Source: Gemmataceae bacterium (GTDB taxonomy: Bacteria; Planctomycetota; Planctomycetia; Gemmatales; Gemmataceae). From it: a stretch of 40,920 nt of DNA. A model generated the notes under the pieces. The model saw only the letters and a list, made by a program, of their open reading frames with translations. It was not told the DNA's origin and did no database searches. Where the stretch lies: positions 1-40,920 of the forward strand of contig JADLBT010000164.1 in the NCBI GenBank assembly GCA_020847555.1, written 5' to 3'. Below, in pieces: positions 9,101 through 18,072 of the stretch. Each line of letters begins with the position of its first letter. Within the stretch, counting starts at the first letter, position 1. Position numbers and translations under genes: made by a program.

Positions 9101-9919
9101 ATGATGAACCGTCGATTGGCGCAACTGCGGAAAGCTGCCGGAACCCTTGCCCTCGGGGCCGCGGCCGGCCTGATCGTCTTCCTCTGCCTCGACCGCGGCC
9201 GGCCCGGCGTGGCCGAGGGCAGCGCCGCCCAGGTCGTGCCGTACGAGAGCGGCATCGTCTGGGAGCAGCCGAAGCAGGTGCTTCCCGGCACGAACGGCAG
9301 CCCGCCGTCCGACGCGATCGTTCTGTTCGACGGCAAGGACATGAGCGCCTGGACCGGCGGCGAAAAGTGGCAGATCAAGGACGGCGTGGGCATCGCGAAG
9401 AGCGCCGTCTCGACCAAACAGGCGTTCGGCGACTGCCAGCTGCACCTGGAGTTCGCGACGCCGAAGGAGATCCGCGGCAAGGGTCAGGGCCGCGGGAATA
9501 ACGGCATCGGCTTCATGGGCGCCCGCTACGAGGTGCAGGTGCTCGACTCGTGGGAAAACCCGACCTACCTCGACGGCATGTGCGCCGCCATCTACAAGCA
9601 GCGCCCGCCACTGGTGAGTCCGTCGCGCAAGCCGGGCGAGTGGCAGACGTATGACATCGTCTTCGCGGCCCCGCGCTTCAAGGACGGCAAGCTCCTCCGC
9701 CCCGCCTACCTCACCGTCTTCCAGAACGGCGTACTGGTGCAGAATCACGTCGAGTTGCTCGGCGACACGCCCTACGACCGCGCCCCGCGCTACACGCCGC
9801 ACGCCGAGAAACTCCCGCTGACACTCATGTACCACGGCGACCCGGTTCGGTTCCGTAACATCTGGATCCGCGAGATCCACGAGCTGCAGGGCAAGCGCGC
9901 ACAGGGGAAGAGTAAGTGA
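9101..9919 (+). CDS. DUF1080 (3-keto-disaccharide hydrolase-like, LamG-fold) secreted protein
   Basis: 272 residues. It opens with a hydrophobic signal or anchor (about residues 13-30), so it is exported. The rest is a DUF1080 domain, a concanavalin/LamG-like jelly roll. Family hallmarks are IVLFDGKDMSAWTGG, WQIKDGVGI, DCQLHLEFATP, the GNNGIGFMG core, GEWQTYDIVF and the closing PVRFRNIWIREI. Some members of this family act on 3-keto-glycosides, and Planctomycetes have dozens of paralogues. Catalysis here is not established. The start follows AGGAG by 5-8 nt; there are two adjacent ATG codons. A strong palindrome lies downstream. Confidence 0.9.
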   Translation: MMNRRLAQLRKAAGTLALGAAAGLIVFLCLDRGRPGVAEGSAAQVVPYESGIVWEQPKQVLPGTNGSPPSDAIVLFDGKDMSAWTGGEKWQIKDGVGIAKSAVSTKQAFGDCQLHLEFATPKEIRGKGQGRGNNGIGFMGARYEVQVLDSWENPTYLDGMCAAIYKQRPPLVSPSRKPGEWQTYDIVFAAPRFKDGKLLRPAYLTVFQNGVLVQNHVELLGDTPYDRAPRYTPHAEKLPLTLMYHGDPVRFRNIWIREIHELQGKRAQGKSK

Positions 9920-9950
9920 CCGCGCGCCCGGGCGCCGGCGGCACGACAGA

Positions 9951-9990
9951 ACGAAAAAGGCCCACGGGTCGCGACCCGTGGGCCTGGGCG
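9951..9990 (-). terminator. Intrinsic terminator for the secretin gene
   Basis: A perfect 26-bp palindrome (9959-9984, GGCCCACGGGTCG and complement) is followed on the - strand by five T residues (AAAAA at 9954-9958 on the + strand). It starts 24 bp past the secretin stop, as expected for a rho-independent terminator. On the + strand only a short TTT follows at 9991-9993, so stopping of DUF1080 transcription would be weaker. Confidence 0.75.
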
Positions 9991-10008
9991 TTTCATCGTG
10001 TTAGTCGG

Positions 10009-13000
10009 TCAGCGGCCAGGGATGGCCGTCAGGTTGCCGAGGTAGATCTGTTCTTCCTCCTCGTTGATGATAATCCGGGCCGTGACCAGGAGCATCATGC
10101 TCGTCGTCTCGCGTCCGTAGCCGACGTTCTTGAACAGCCGGTTGACGTAGGGGATCTTGCTCAGGAGCGGCGGGCCGAACTCGTTGCGGCCTTCCGACAA
10201 CGTCTTGAGCCCGCCCATGAGCACCGTCCCGCCGTCCGGAACGACGACGGTCGCCTGCACGTTTATGAAGCTGAATCCCGGCTGCTGGAAGAACGTCTGG
10301 AAGATGCGCGGCTGCGTGGACACGATCCCGTCGAAGAACAGATCGTTGACCGGGATCTGGACCGGCAGCAGCGGCACGTTCGCCGACGTCAGGTTGCTGA
10401 TCTGTGGGATGATGTTCAACCGCACAAACCGCCGGTCTGCCGACACCACCGGGGTGACGAACATGGACACGCCGTTGGTGAGGATCGGCGAGTTCTGCGG
10501 CTGGAAGACGAGCTGCGACCCGAACGCCACCACGTTGATCTGCGTCAGGAAGAACTGGCTCTCGCTCGCCGTGATCGTCGCCGTCTGGCCGTTGAACACG
10601 GTGAGCTTCGGCGCCTGCATCAGATTGTAGCGGCGGTCGCCCTGGGCCGCCTCCAGCAGCATGAACACCTGCACGTCGGACAGGAACGCCAGGCCCAGGC
10701 TCAGCCCGCCGTCCGCCCCGAGGGTGCCCGGGTAGCCGCCGAACGGCGGCAGCGAGAAGTCGAAGCTACTCGCCCGGATCGGCACGCCCAGATCCGGGGT
10801 GAACGTCCCGGCCGGCGTCAGGCCGGAGAAGAAGCCGTCCGGTTTGAAGGCGTTGATGAACCCCGGCGGCGCGAACTGCTGCGTCACCAGCTGCTGCTCC
10901 CACCGCGTCTGCCCGCGGTTGATGATGTTCAGGTCGAAGTCGAACGCCATCCGCTCGAAGAACGACTCCGACACCGACACGAGCCGCATCTCGATCGCGA
11001 CCTCCAGATCCTGCAGCCGGCGCAGGGCCGCCAGCAGATCCTGGATCTGCTCCTGGACGTCCTGGATCTGGTTGATGACCAGGGCCATGCCGAGCGGGAA
11101 GTACTGGATGGTGCCTTTCCCGCCGACCTCGTTCCAGCTTTGCGGGTCGATCGTGGTGGTGATCAGCTTGATCAGCAGATCCTCGATCGTCGAGCCGGGC
11201 GGCTTGGGCGGGCCGTTCAGCCCGTTGCCCTGAGCCGGGGCGCCGTTGCCGGTCCCGACCGGCTGGCCGCCGTTGAGCGAGTTGGGCGTCAGGATCGGGG
11301 AGGCGTTGGCCAGGTTCGGCGCGGTGTTCCCCGCGTAGTGCCGGGCCATCTGACCGCTGAAGTCGGCCACGACCGGCAGCGAGTGGTTCGGCACCGGGAC
11401 GACCAGATCGCCGACCGGATACGTGACCACCTTCGTCTTGCCCTTGGCGTGGTCCTCGGTCGTGATCTGCAGCGCCTCATCCTTGACCATGTAGGTCAGG
11501 CGGACCTTGCGGAGGAGCATGTTCAGCGCCGACTTGAGCGAGATGTTGTCCACCCGCAGCGTCACCGGCTGGTTGTCGTTGATGCCCCCTTCCTGGAACG
11601 CGAACGTGTCCGGGACGACGTTTACCCCGGTGATGTTGCCCAGATCCTCGATTACCTGACTGAGCGGGGTGTCCTTGAAGTTCAGGCTCACCGGACCCAG
11701 GAGCTTGCGCTCGATCTGCCGCTCGCGCTCGTTGAGGCGGTCGGTGAAGATGCCGCCGCCGTATCCCTTGCGCTTCTGCGCCTGCTCGGTGATGTCCTTG
11801 TTGAAGGCCAGCGGGGTTTCAATGCCGTCCACGTATGGCCCGAGCCGCTCAGCGTCGTGCCACGCCTTCAGCCGGAAGTCCTCGTTCTCGTCCTTCTTGA
11901 CCTTGCCCTTCTGAACCTCGCGGCGGATCTTGCCCATCTGGATGACGGCGTCCACGGCGACGTTGTCCGGGTCGATCTCCCGGGCGCGGTACGCGAGCAC
12001 CAGCCCCTTGTCGATCTGCCCCTGACGCATCAGGGCGGTACACTGCTTGATCAGATCCGCGACCTCCTCCTGTCGCTTCTGGTCGTCGAAGAGACGCTTC
12101 TTCTCGCGCTCCCGCCCGCCGCCGATGACGCGGGTGGACGCCTGCTGCTGCTCCCAGTCCTTCTGCGCCTTCAGCTTGCGGTACTCGTCCAGCTGGCGCT
12201 GGAACGGCCGGCCGAGGGTGGCGACGCGCTCCTTCGACAGCGATGAGCCTTCGAGCCGCTCCAGGGAGGCGCGCAGCACGTCCATCGCGGCATCGAATTC
12301 CCCGGCCTTGGCGTTGGTGATGGCGCGGCGGCGATCCTCCAGCCCCTCGTTGTAGAGTTGCTGGAACTGGATCTCCTCGATCGCCTTCACCCGGTCGGCC
12401 AGATCGTCCCCGGTCGGGGCGGCCTTCGGGCTGGCCTTCGCGTGCCTGTCCGTGGCGACCGCGCGTCCCGGGACCGACGCCTGCTGGACCGGGGCACCGG
12501 CCGGCGCCTTGGCGACCTGGCCGGGCTGCATCTCGGGTGTGCCGGAGAGTTCCCGCAGCCGGTCCTGGCGGTCCTGGGTGAGCAGCGTCTCGTCGCCCTT
12601 CAGGCCGGCGAAGACGGTACGGGCCAGGTTGTAGTCGCGGCGCTGGAAGGCATCCAGGCCGTCGTCGAACTTGCGGTTGACGTGGTTGCGCTTCTGGTTG
12701 AACTCCTCCAGGTCGATCGCGTTCAGAAATCGGCCGGCCTCGTCGCGCAGCCCGTACGGCCCCTCGAACACCTGCTCGCCGATCTTGCGAGCGGCGAACA
12801 GCTGGCCGCGGGTCACCTCCAGCCGGCCCTTCTCCAGCAGGTCCAGCCCCTCGCGCCGCTTCGGGTCGCCGGCGCCGCCGAGGGCCGGCACCTGGGCGCC
12901 TGCGAGGGCCACGCCCTGGCCGCCCGGGGTTGGCAGCGGCCCGCCGTTGCCGCCGGGCGCCGGCGGCGCGACGAGGGCGACCTGCGCCTGCTGGATCCAA

Positions 13001-15039
13001 GCGCCCCTGGCGTCGATCTCCTGCGTCTCCAGCCCGAAGGCGTTGGCGAGGTATCGGGCCTGGGCGAGGTGGGCGCCCGCAGCCTTCAGCGTGTTCGGAT
13101 CCTTCGGACCGTTGCGCACGCAGTCGTCTGCCTGGCGCACCAGCCCGTCGATGTGGTTGGCACAGGCCAGACCCAGGCCGTTCAGGACCAGCTCCGGACC
13201 TTCCTCGCCCGGCTGGAACCGGACGTTGCCCCGGGCCGCCTCGACCGCCCACTGGTGGGCTTCGACTGTCTTCTGGCGCGCCTCGACCAGCTTCCCCTGC
13301 CGCTGCAGGCCGCGGGCCTCCAGCAGCAGACCCTGGGCGCGCTGCTTCGCCTGGAGGGCCACCACGGTCGGCTCCGGCCGGGCCGGACCTTTCGCCGCGT
13401 CCGGCTTCTGCTGGGCGACGGCCGGCCGGTCCGCGGGGACGTCAGTGCCCTTGTTGCGCTGGGCGATCTCGACCTTGTTGATGTCGGCCAGCAGCCGGTC
13501 GGGCCGGTCGCCCATCTCCCAGATGCTGTACGGGCCGTGCAGGCGCTTCGACTGGTACGCCTTGGCCTTCGCCTGTGCCAGGTCGCCCTCCTGGAAGTGC
13601 TTGCGCGCCTCGGCCAGGAGTCGGGCGGCGGCATCGCCGTCCTTGCGGGCGCGGGCCTTCTGAATGTCCACGCGCAGCCGGTCCGGGTTGTCCTCGAACA
13701 GGCCCCATCGCGCGCCCGGGACGGCGGCGGCGCGGAGCGACAGCCGGTCGGCCTCGTCGAAGTTCCCCTGGCGGAACTGGCCTCGTCCCTCGCGCAGCAG
13801 GGCTCGCGGGTCGGCCGGCTCATGGCCGCCGGGCGTGCGGCCCGATTCGGCAACCGCCGGGCTGGAAGCCGGCGCACGGCGGCGCACCTCGGCGAGCAGC
13901 TTGTCGGGCGAGTCGTCCCACCAGCTCAGCTGCGGGCGCAGGGCGCGCGCCTGCTCCGCGCACTTGCGGGCCGTGTCGAAGTCTTTCTGCCCGAGGGCCG
14001 CGCGACCCTTCTGGAGGAGTTGCATCGCCTGGGCCGTCTCCGGGTTCGGCGGCGGGGTCTGCGACGCCGGGCGGAACTGCGCCTCGCGCGCCTGGGGCTT
14101 GCCGGCGGGCTCCCCGCCGACGGCCGTCATCGCGCCGGATCCTTTGGGCGTCGGGGCCTGGGCGACGGCGGACGGCTTGCCGAGCGGGGCGTTGTCCTGG
14201 GGCTTGCCATTGCCGCGCGGGGCCGGTTTCTCGCCGGCAACCGGGGCGGGAGCGGCGGGCGGCGTGGGGGCGTTCGGCTTCTCCGGGGGGCGGGGATTCT
14301 CCCGGGGGGCGGCGGCGGTCTGCTTTGCCCGGCCGGCCGCGGCGTCGCGGAGGATGCGCGACGGGTTGTCGTCCCACGGGTGCAGCCAGGCCGGGACGCG
14401 CGGGCCGACCTGCTCGGCCTCGCGGGCGAGTTGCTCAGCCTGGTCCCAGGCACCGCGCTTGCACGCCTCGCGCCCGGCCGCCACCAGGGTGTTATAGTCC
14501 TCCTTGATCGGCGGTACGCCGGGCGCCGCGGGCCGCGGGCCGCCGCCGGAGCGCATTCGGGCGGTCAGCTCGCCCAGCTTGTGCTTATCGGTCGGGGTAA
14601 GGTACTGGTTGGTACTCAGCGCCTTGACCAGGGCGGTCGTCTCCTCGAGGCGGCCGCGGCCGAAAGCCTCTTCTGCCTGGGCCAGGCGAGCGGCCCCGTC
14701 GCGGCGCTGCTGCAGCGCCACGTCGTTCTGCCGCTTCACCTCGGCCAGATCCTTCTGTTCGGTGGGGGCCAGTTCCGTCGCCCGCACCTGGACCTGACGC
14801 AGGAGGAGGTCGGCGCGCTCGTACTCGCCGCGCGTGTAGCACTCGCGGGCCGCGTGGAGCGACCCGCCGGCGCGCGAACGCGGGCTGCCTTCCTGGCCCA
14901 GCGCAACCGTCGCCGCCAACCCGGCGACGGCGACGATGGAGAGCAGGAACAAGGGAAAGCGGAGCGAACGGACGTGCTGCCGCCTGGTGCCGCCAATCTG
15001 GGCGCGGTCACGGCCGGTATGTGCCTCAAGCCTAGCCAC
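10009..15039 (-). CDS. Giant secretin (GspD/PilQ-like) with N-terminal helical repeat domain
   Basis: 1676 residues. I choose the GTG at 15039 because AAAGGAGG sits 5 nt upstream; the frame stays open to 15198 but without such a site. Order: signal or TM (about 28-48), TPR-like helices, then at least four copies of a unit ending in W-x(2)-D-x-P-D-x-L (near 190-230, 350-383, 420-460 and 483-520) separated by a Pro/Ala/Lys linker (about 240-330). More helical repeats run to about 1090. A short STN/N0-like domain (LNFKDTPLSQVIEDLGNITG, about 1110-1220) and the C-terminal secretin domain (about 1460-1672) follow, with VPDGGTVLMGGL and PLLSKIPYVNRLFKN. Secretins form outer-membrane rings for type II secretion or pili; known ones are 600-800 residues. 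No other secretion gene is nearby. Confidence 0.9.
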   Translation of the reverse strand: MARLEAHTGRDRAQIGGTRRQHVRSLRFPLFLLSIVAVAGLAATVALGQEGSPRSRAGGSLHAARECYTRGEYERADLLLRQVQVRATELAPTEQKDLAEVKRQNDVALQQRRDGAARLAQAEEAFGRGRLEETTALVKALSTNQYLTPTDKHKLGELTARMRSGGGPRPAAPGVPPIKEDYNTLVAAGREACKRGAWDQAEQLAREAEQVGPRVPAWLHPWDDNPSRILRDAAAGRAKQTAAAPRENPRPPEKPNAPTPPAAPAPVAGEKPAPRGNGKPQDNAPLGKPSAVAQAPTPKGSGAMTAVGGEPAGKPQAREAQFRPASQTPPPNPETAQAMQLLQKGRAALGQKDFDTARKCAEQARALRPQLSWWDDSPDKLLAEVRRRAPASSPAVAESGRTPGGHEPADPRALLREGRGQFRQGNFDEADRLSLRAAAVPGARWGLFEDNPDRLRVDIQKARARKDGDAAARLLAEARKHFQEGDLAQAKAKAYQSKRLHGPYSIWEMGDRPDRLLADINKVEIAQRNKGTDVPADRPAVAQQKPDAAKGPARPEPTVVALQAKQRAQGLLLEARGLQRQGKLVEARQKTVEAHQWAVEAARGNVRFQPGEEGPELVLNGLGLACANHIDGLVRQADDCVRNGPKDPNTLKAAGAHLAQARYLANAFGLETQEIDARGAWIQQAQVALVAPPAPGGNGGPLPTPGGQGVALAGAQVPALGGAGDPKRREGLDLLEKGRLEVTRGQLFAARKIGEQVFEGPYGLRDEAGRFLNAIDLEEFNQKRNHVNRKFDDGLDAFQRRDYNLARTVFAGLKGDETLLTQDRQDRLRELSGTPEMQPGQVAKAPAGAPVQQASVPGRAVATDRHAKASPKAAPTGDDLADRVKAIEEIQFQQLYNEGLEDRRRAITNAKAGEFDAAMDVLRASLERLEGSSLSKERVATLGRPFQRQLDEYRKLKAQKDWEQQQASTRVIGGGREREKKRLFDDQKRQEEVADLIKQCTALMRQGQIDKGLVLAYRAREIDPDNVAVDAVIQMGKIRREVQKGKVKKDENEDFRLKAWHDAERLGPYVDGIETPLAFNKDITEQAQKRKGYGGGIFTDRLNERERQIERKLLGPVSLNFKDTPLSQVIEDLGNITGVNVVPDTFAFQEGGINDNQPVTLRVDNISLKSALNMLLRKVRLTYMVKDEALQITTEDHAKGKTKVVTYPVGDLVVPVPNHSLPVVADFSGQMARHYAGNTAPNLANASPILTPNSLNGGQPVGTGNGAPAQGNGLNGPPKPPGSTIEDLLIKLITTTIDPQSWNEVGGKGTIQYFPLGMALVINQIQDVQEQIQDLLAALRRLQDLEVAIEMRLVSVSESFFERMAFDFDLNIINRGQTRWEQQLVTQQFAPPGFINAFKPDGFFSGLTPAGTFTPDLGVPIRASSFDFSLPPFGGYPGTLGADGGLSLGLAFLSDVQVFMLLEAAQGDRRYNLMQAPKLTVFNGQTATITASESQFFLTQINVVAFGSQLVFQPQNSPILTNGVSMFVTPVVSADRRFVRLNIIPQISNLTSANVPLLPVQIPVNDLFFDGIVSTQPRIFQTFFQQPGFSFINVQATVVVPDGGTVLMGGLKTLSEGRNEFGPPLLSKIPYVNRLFKNVGYGRETTSMMLLVTARIIINEEEEQIYLGNLTAIPGR

Positions 15040-15247
15040 CCTGGCCTCCTTTCCCCGTCGTATCCCCCTGTCACCGGACGCCGTCCGAAGCCCACCCGGC
15101 ACCCGGTCCCCCGGCGCGGGCCGCACCCCCGGTGGGGGCCGACACCGTCGCACCGCACGCACCTTCCCCAAAGGCCGTCGCGGCGCGGTCGCCGTCAAAC
15201 CTCGAGTCGAGGAGATTCACTCAAGTATGGGACAGTAAAGCGGCGAG

Positions 15248-15276
15248 ACCATAGCGGCCATTCCAACGCACGTCAA
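15248..15276 (-). promoter_or_regulatory. Sigma70-like promoter upstream of the secretin
   Basis: On the - strand TTGACG (15271-15276) and TATGGT (15248-15253) are separated by exactly 17 bp. The gene starts about 200 bp further on, so the 5' leader would be long. The rest of 15040-15339 holds no gene; a C-run and GGCGCC repeats lie just downstream of the VWA gene stop. Confidence 0.45.
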
Positions 15277-15339
15277 GACGGTTTTGCGGCTGGGCGCCGG
15301 GGCGCCGGGGGGGGTATACCGCGATGCCGTATAAGATCC

Positions 15340-18051
15340 TCACGGTAACCCCGCCAGCTTGCGGCCGACCCACTCCAGCGTGAGCAGCACCAGGAACACG
15401 CCCAGGGTCGTCCACACCAGCGGCGGATCCTGCCACACCTTCTGCTCCTCGCGCCGCGTGCGCGTCTCGACCTGGCGCGTCAGCAGGTCCACCAGGCGCG
15501 TCACCTCCGCGGGCGCGATCACCTCCCCCTTGCCGGCCTGTGCCAGCGACTCCAACAACGCCCAGTTCGTCGCCAGCTCGACTGTCTCGTCCCCGTCCTC
15601 CGCCGCCACTGTGAAGATGTCGCGTTTGCGGTCGCCCTTGCCCTCGTCCGCCTCGTCCGGTTCCTTCAGCTTGTCGGCGAGCGCCGGGATGTGCAGCTCG
15701 ATCCGGTACTGGCCCGGCGGCAGGTCACGCACGGCCCCCTCCAGCAGCCGCGGCTGCCGCTCGCTGCGCGTCAACTCCACCAGCGCCGCCGGCTCCTCCT
15801 TGTCGTCGGCCGTCTTGCGGAAGATCCGCGCAGCCGCCGGCGCGCCCGGCGCCAGCGGCGGCGCCTCGTCCTCCAGCCGGACCACGACGGCCGCCTCCTG
15901 GCCCTGGCGGTAGATCGGGTCGCGGCTGCCGAAGCGCACGTAGCGGTTGCCCGCGGGGAGTAGCCGGTCCGACGCCGCCCAGCGCATCACCTGCCCCCAG
16001 AAGCGGTGGTGGTAGGTATCGCCGACCCGGTAGCGCCAGCGCCAGGTACTGTCCAGGCCGACAAACAGCACGCGCCCAAACCCGTAGTTCTGCCTCGCCA
16101 GCAACGCCTGTGCCTTCTCCACCCCGTCCTTCTTGCCCGCCTCGTCCCCGGCTTCCTCCTTGCTGCGCAGATCCTTCGCGAGGTAGGCGAGCCCGATGGC
16201 GCCCGGCTTCAGCCTGCCGACCAGACCCCAGTAGTGGCGCGGCAGCCCGGCCCAGCGGCGGGCGCTTTCCTCGGGCGTCACGTCCAGCTGCAGGAACGAC
16301 GTCTGCCGGCCCTCGTGCGTCAGCGTCATCGGGAAGCCGTCGAGCGGGCTGACGGCGCGCGGCTTCTCGACGGGCAGCATCTTGAGGAGCGGGTCGTCCT
16401 CGGCGCCGCCCTCGGCGAACGCCAATGGCATGAACCGCTTGCCGGCCAGCAGCACGAGCGTGCCGCCGCGGTCGGCGACATACTTCTCCAGCCGCCGCCG
16501 GTCCTCGATGGGCAGGTGCTCCGGGGCCACGTCGCCCAGGACGATGCAGTCGTACTTGTCGAGCGGGCCGCCAGGTTCCTTCTCGTTCGGCTTCGGGAGG
16601 GTGAGACGCGGGTTGCCGATCTTCGTCAGCTGAGCCTCCGGGATGCGGCCAACGCGCGGCTGGACGAAGACGACGGCGTCCGGTTCCATGCTGCGGTCGC
16701 GCCGCAGGGCGCTGTGGAGGTAGTGAAACTCCCAGCGCGCCTCGCCGTCGATGAGCAGCACCTTCGCGCGGTCCGCGGCGACGCGCACCACGGCGGCCCG
16801 GTGGTTGTTCTCGTCGTTGATCTCGCGCGGCTCCTTGAGGGTGGGCCGGATCTTCACTTCCAGGGCGCGCGTGCCGGGTTCTTCCATGCGCACCCGGAAC
16901 GGGACGGTGTAGACGCGGCCGGTGCCGTCGTGCTGGACGCGCTTGACGTGCTCTTCCGGCGGCTCCCCCTTGCCCTGGTGCAGCTCGACGACGATTTCCT
17001 GGGCCGGCAGCCCGCTCACCTTGAAACGTGCCTCGACGGACGCATCCACGTCCTTGAATACATTCGCCGGCGCCTTGACGTTCAGCAGGGCGACATCGGG
17101 CGGGGCCTTGCGGGCGCCGAGGGCGACGGGGAAAACCGGGACGCCTGCCTTGCCCAGCTCGGCCGCCTTCGTCACCGGCGAGACGCCCCCGTTGTGCTGG
17201 CCGTCGGTCAGGAGGACCACGCCGACGGTTCGCTCGGCCGTCGGCCCGGAGCGCTCCAGGGCGTGTGCCAGCGGAGTGCGCAGGTCCGTGAACTGCCTGC
17301 TGATTTGCCGCGCCTTCTCCTTGGCGCCCGCTTTTCCTCCGCCCAGCTCGTCCACCTGCCCGGGCTCGATCTCCCATACCTCGCGGTCGAAGGCGACCAG
17401 CTCGACCTTGTGTTTCGCGCCAACCGCTTTCAGCAGCGCGGCCCCGTCGTCGGCAAGCAGCCGCCGCGCGACCTCGCTGCGCGTCAGCCTGTCCACGGCG
17501 GCGCACAGCTTATCGTGCTGGGCACGCCGCTCCTCGGTCAACCGCCGGCGCGCGTCGGCGTCGTCGCGTGCCTCGTCGGCCGCCACCCACGGCGGCTCGC
17601 TGGTTTCCCCCTTCTGCCGATAATGCCGGATCCAGGCATCGAGCTGCGCGTCGGTCGGCGTGCGGCCGTCGAGGCGAAGATGCAGGGCGCGAGCGAGACG
17701 CAGCTTGTCGAGCTTACCGCGCTGTGGGTCGGCGACCTCGGTGCTGGCGGAGCGGTCCACGGCGATGAGGACACGGCCGGGGATCTCCTCGACGACGGAC
17801 CGGGCCAGGACCGGCTGCAGACTGACGACGAACCACAGGAGCCCGAGGACAAGCAGGCGCAGGCCCAGAAGCAGGGCGGCGGTGCGACGGCGCACCAGGC
17901 GCAGCTCACAGCGGTACAGCCACAGAACCAGCGCGACCGGCGCCGCGCCGAGCAGGGCCAGGAGGGCGACCTGCGCAGGCGCGTCAAGGTGGCCCCAGCG
18001 CGGCGCGAGCAGGAGAGACCAGTCGGTCAACGGGAGGTCGATGCGTTGCAT
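15340..18051 (-). CDS. Large VWA-domain membrane protein (BatA/glutamine-amidotransferase-like type)
   Basis: 903 residues. Two N-terminal TM helices (27-46 and 58-78) are followed by a von Willebrand A domain with a MIDAS-type DxSxS (D99, S101, S103; VLIAVDRSAS) and GVVLLTDGQHN. A region resembling class I glutamine-amidotransferase-like folds follows (YDCIVLGDVAPEHL, GGTLVLLAGKRFMPLAF). A last TM lies near the C-terminus (about 880-897), so the bulk is probably periplasmic. The start follows GGAAGGAAGG. It begins 21 bp after the preceding VWA gene and is the last gene of the moxR operon. MoxR/VWA operons are generally linked to metal-dependent maturation of envelope complexes; the client here is unknown. 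Confidence 0.88.
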   Translation of the reverse strand: MQRIDLPLTDWSLLLAPRWGHLDAPAQVALLALLGAAPVALVLWLYRCELRLVRRRTAALLLGLRLLVLGLLWFVVSLQPVLARSVVEEIPGRVLIAVDRSASTEVADPQRGKLDKLRLARALHLRLDGRTPTDAQLDAWIRHYRQKGETSEPPWVAADEARDDADARRRLTEERRAQHDKLCAAVDRLTRSEVARRLLADDGAALLKAVGAKHKVELVAFDREVWEIEPGQVDELGGGKAGAKEKARQISRQFTDLRTPLAHALERSGPTAERTVGVVLLTDGQHNGGVSPVTKAAELGKAGVPVFPVALGARKAPPDVALLNVKAPANVFKDVDASVEARFKVSGLPAQEIVVELHQGKGEPPEEHVKRVQHDGTGRVYTVPFRVRMEEPGTRALEVKIRPTLKEPREINDENNHRAAVVRVAADRAKVLLIDGEARWEFHYLHSALRRDRSMEPDAVVFVQPRVGRIPEAQLTKIGNPRLTLPKPNEKEPGGPLDKYDCIVLGDVAPEHLPIEDRRRLEKYVADRGGTLVLLAGKRFMPLAFAEGGAEDDPLLKMLPVEKPRAVSPLDGFPMTLTHEGRQTSFLQLDVTPEESARRWAGLPRHYWGLVGRLKPGAIGLAYLAKDLRSKEEAGDEAGKKDGVEKAQALLARQNYGFGRVLFVGLDSTWRWRYRVGDTYHHRFWGQVMRWAASDRLLPAGNRYVRFGSRDPIYRQGQEAAVVVRLEDEAPPLAPGAPAAARIFRKTADDKEEPAALVELTRSERQPRLLEGAVRDLPPGQYRIELHIPALADKLKEPDEADEGKGDRKRDIFTVAAEDGDETVELATNWALLESLAQAGKGEVIAPAEVTRLVDLLTRQVETRTRREEQKVWQDPPLVWTTLGVFLVLLTLEWVGRKLAGLP

Positions 18052-18072
18052 GACGTGCCTTCCTTCCCCGTA

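Noticed and set aside
12358..15348. Very long + strand frame opposite the secretin (also 9916-12246)
   Set aside because: Antisense shadow of a high-GC gene; the opposite strand shows a clear signal, repeats and secretin motifs, while this frame has no recognisable domain.
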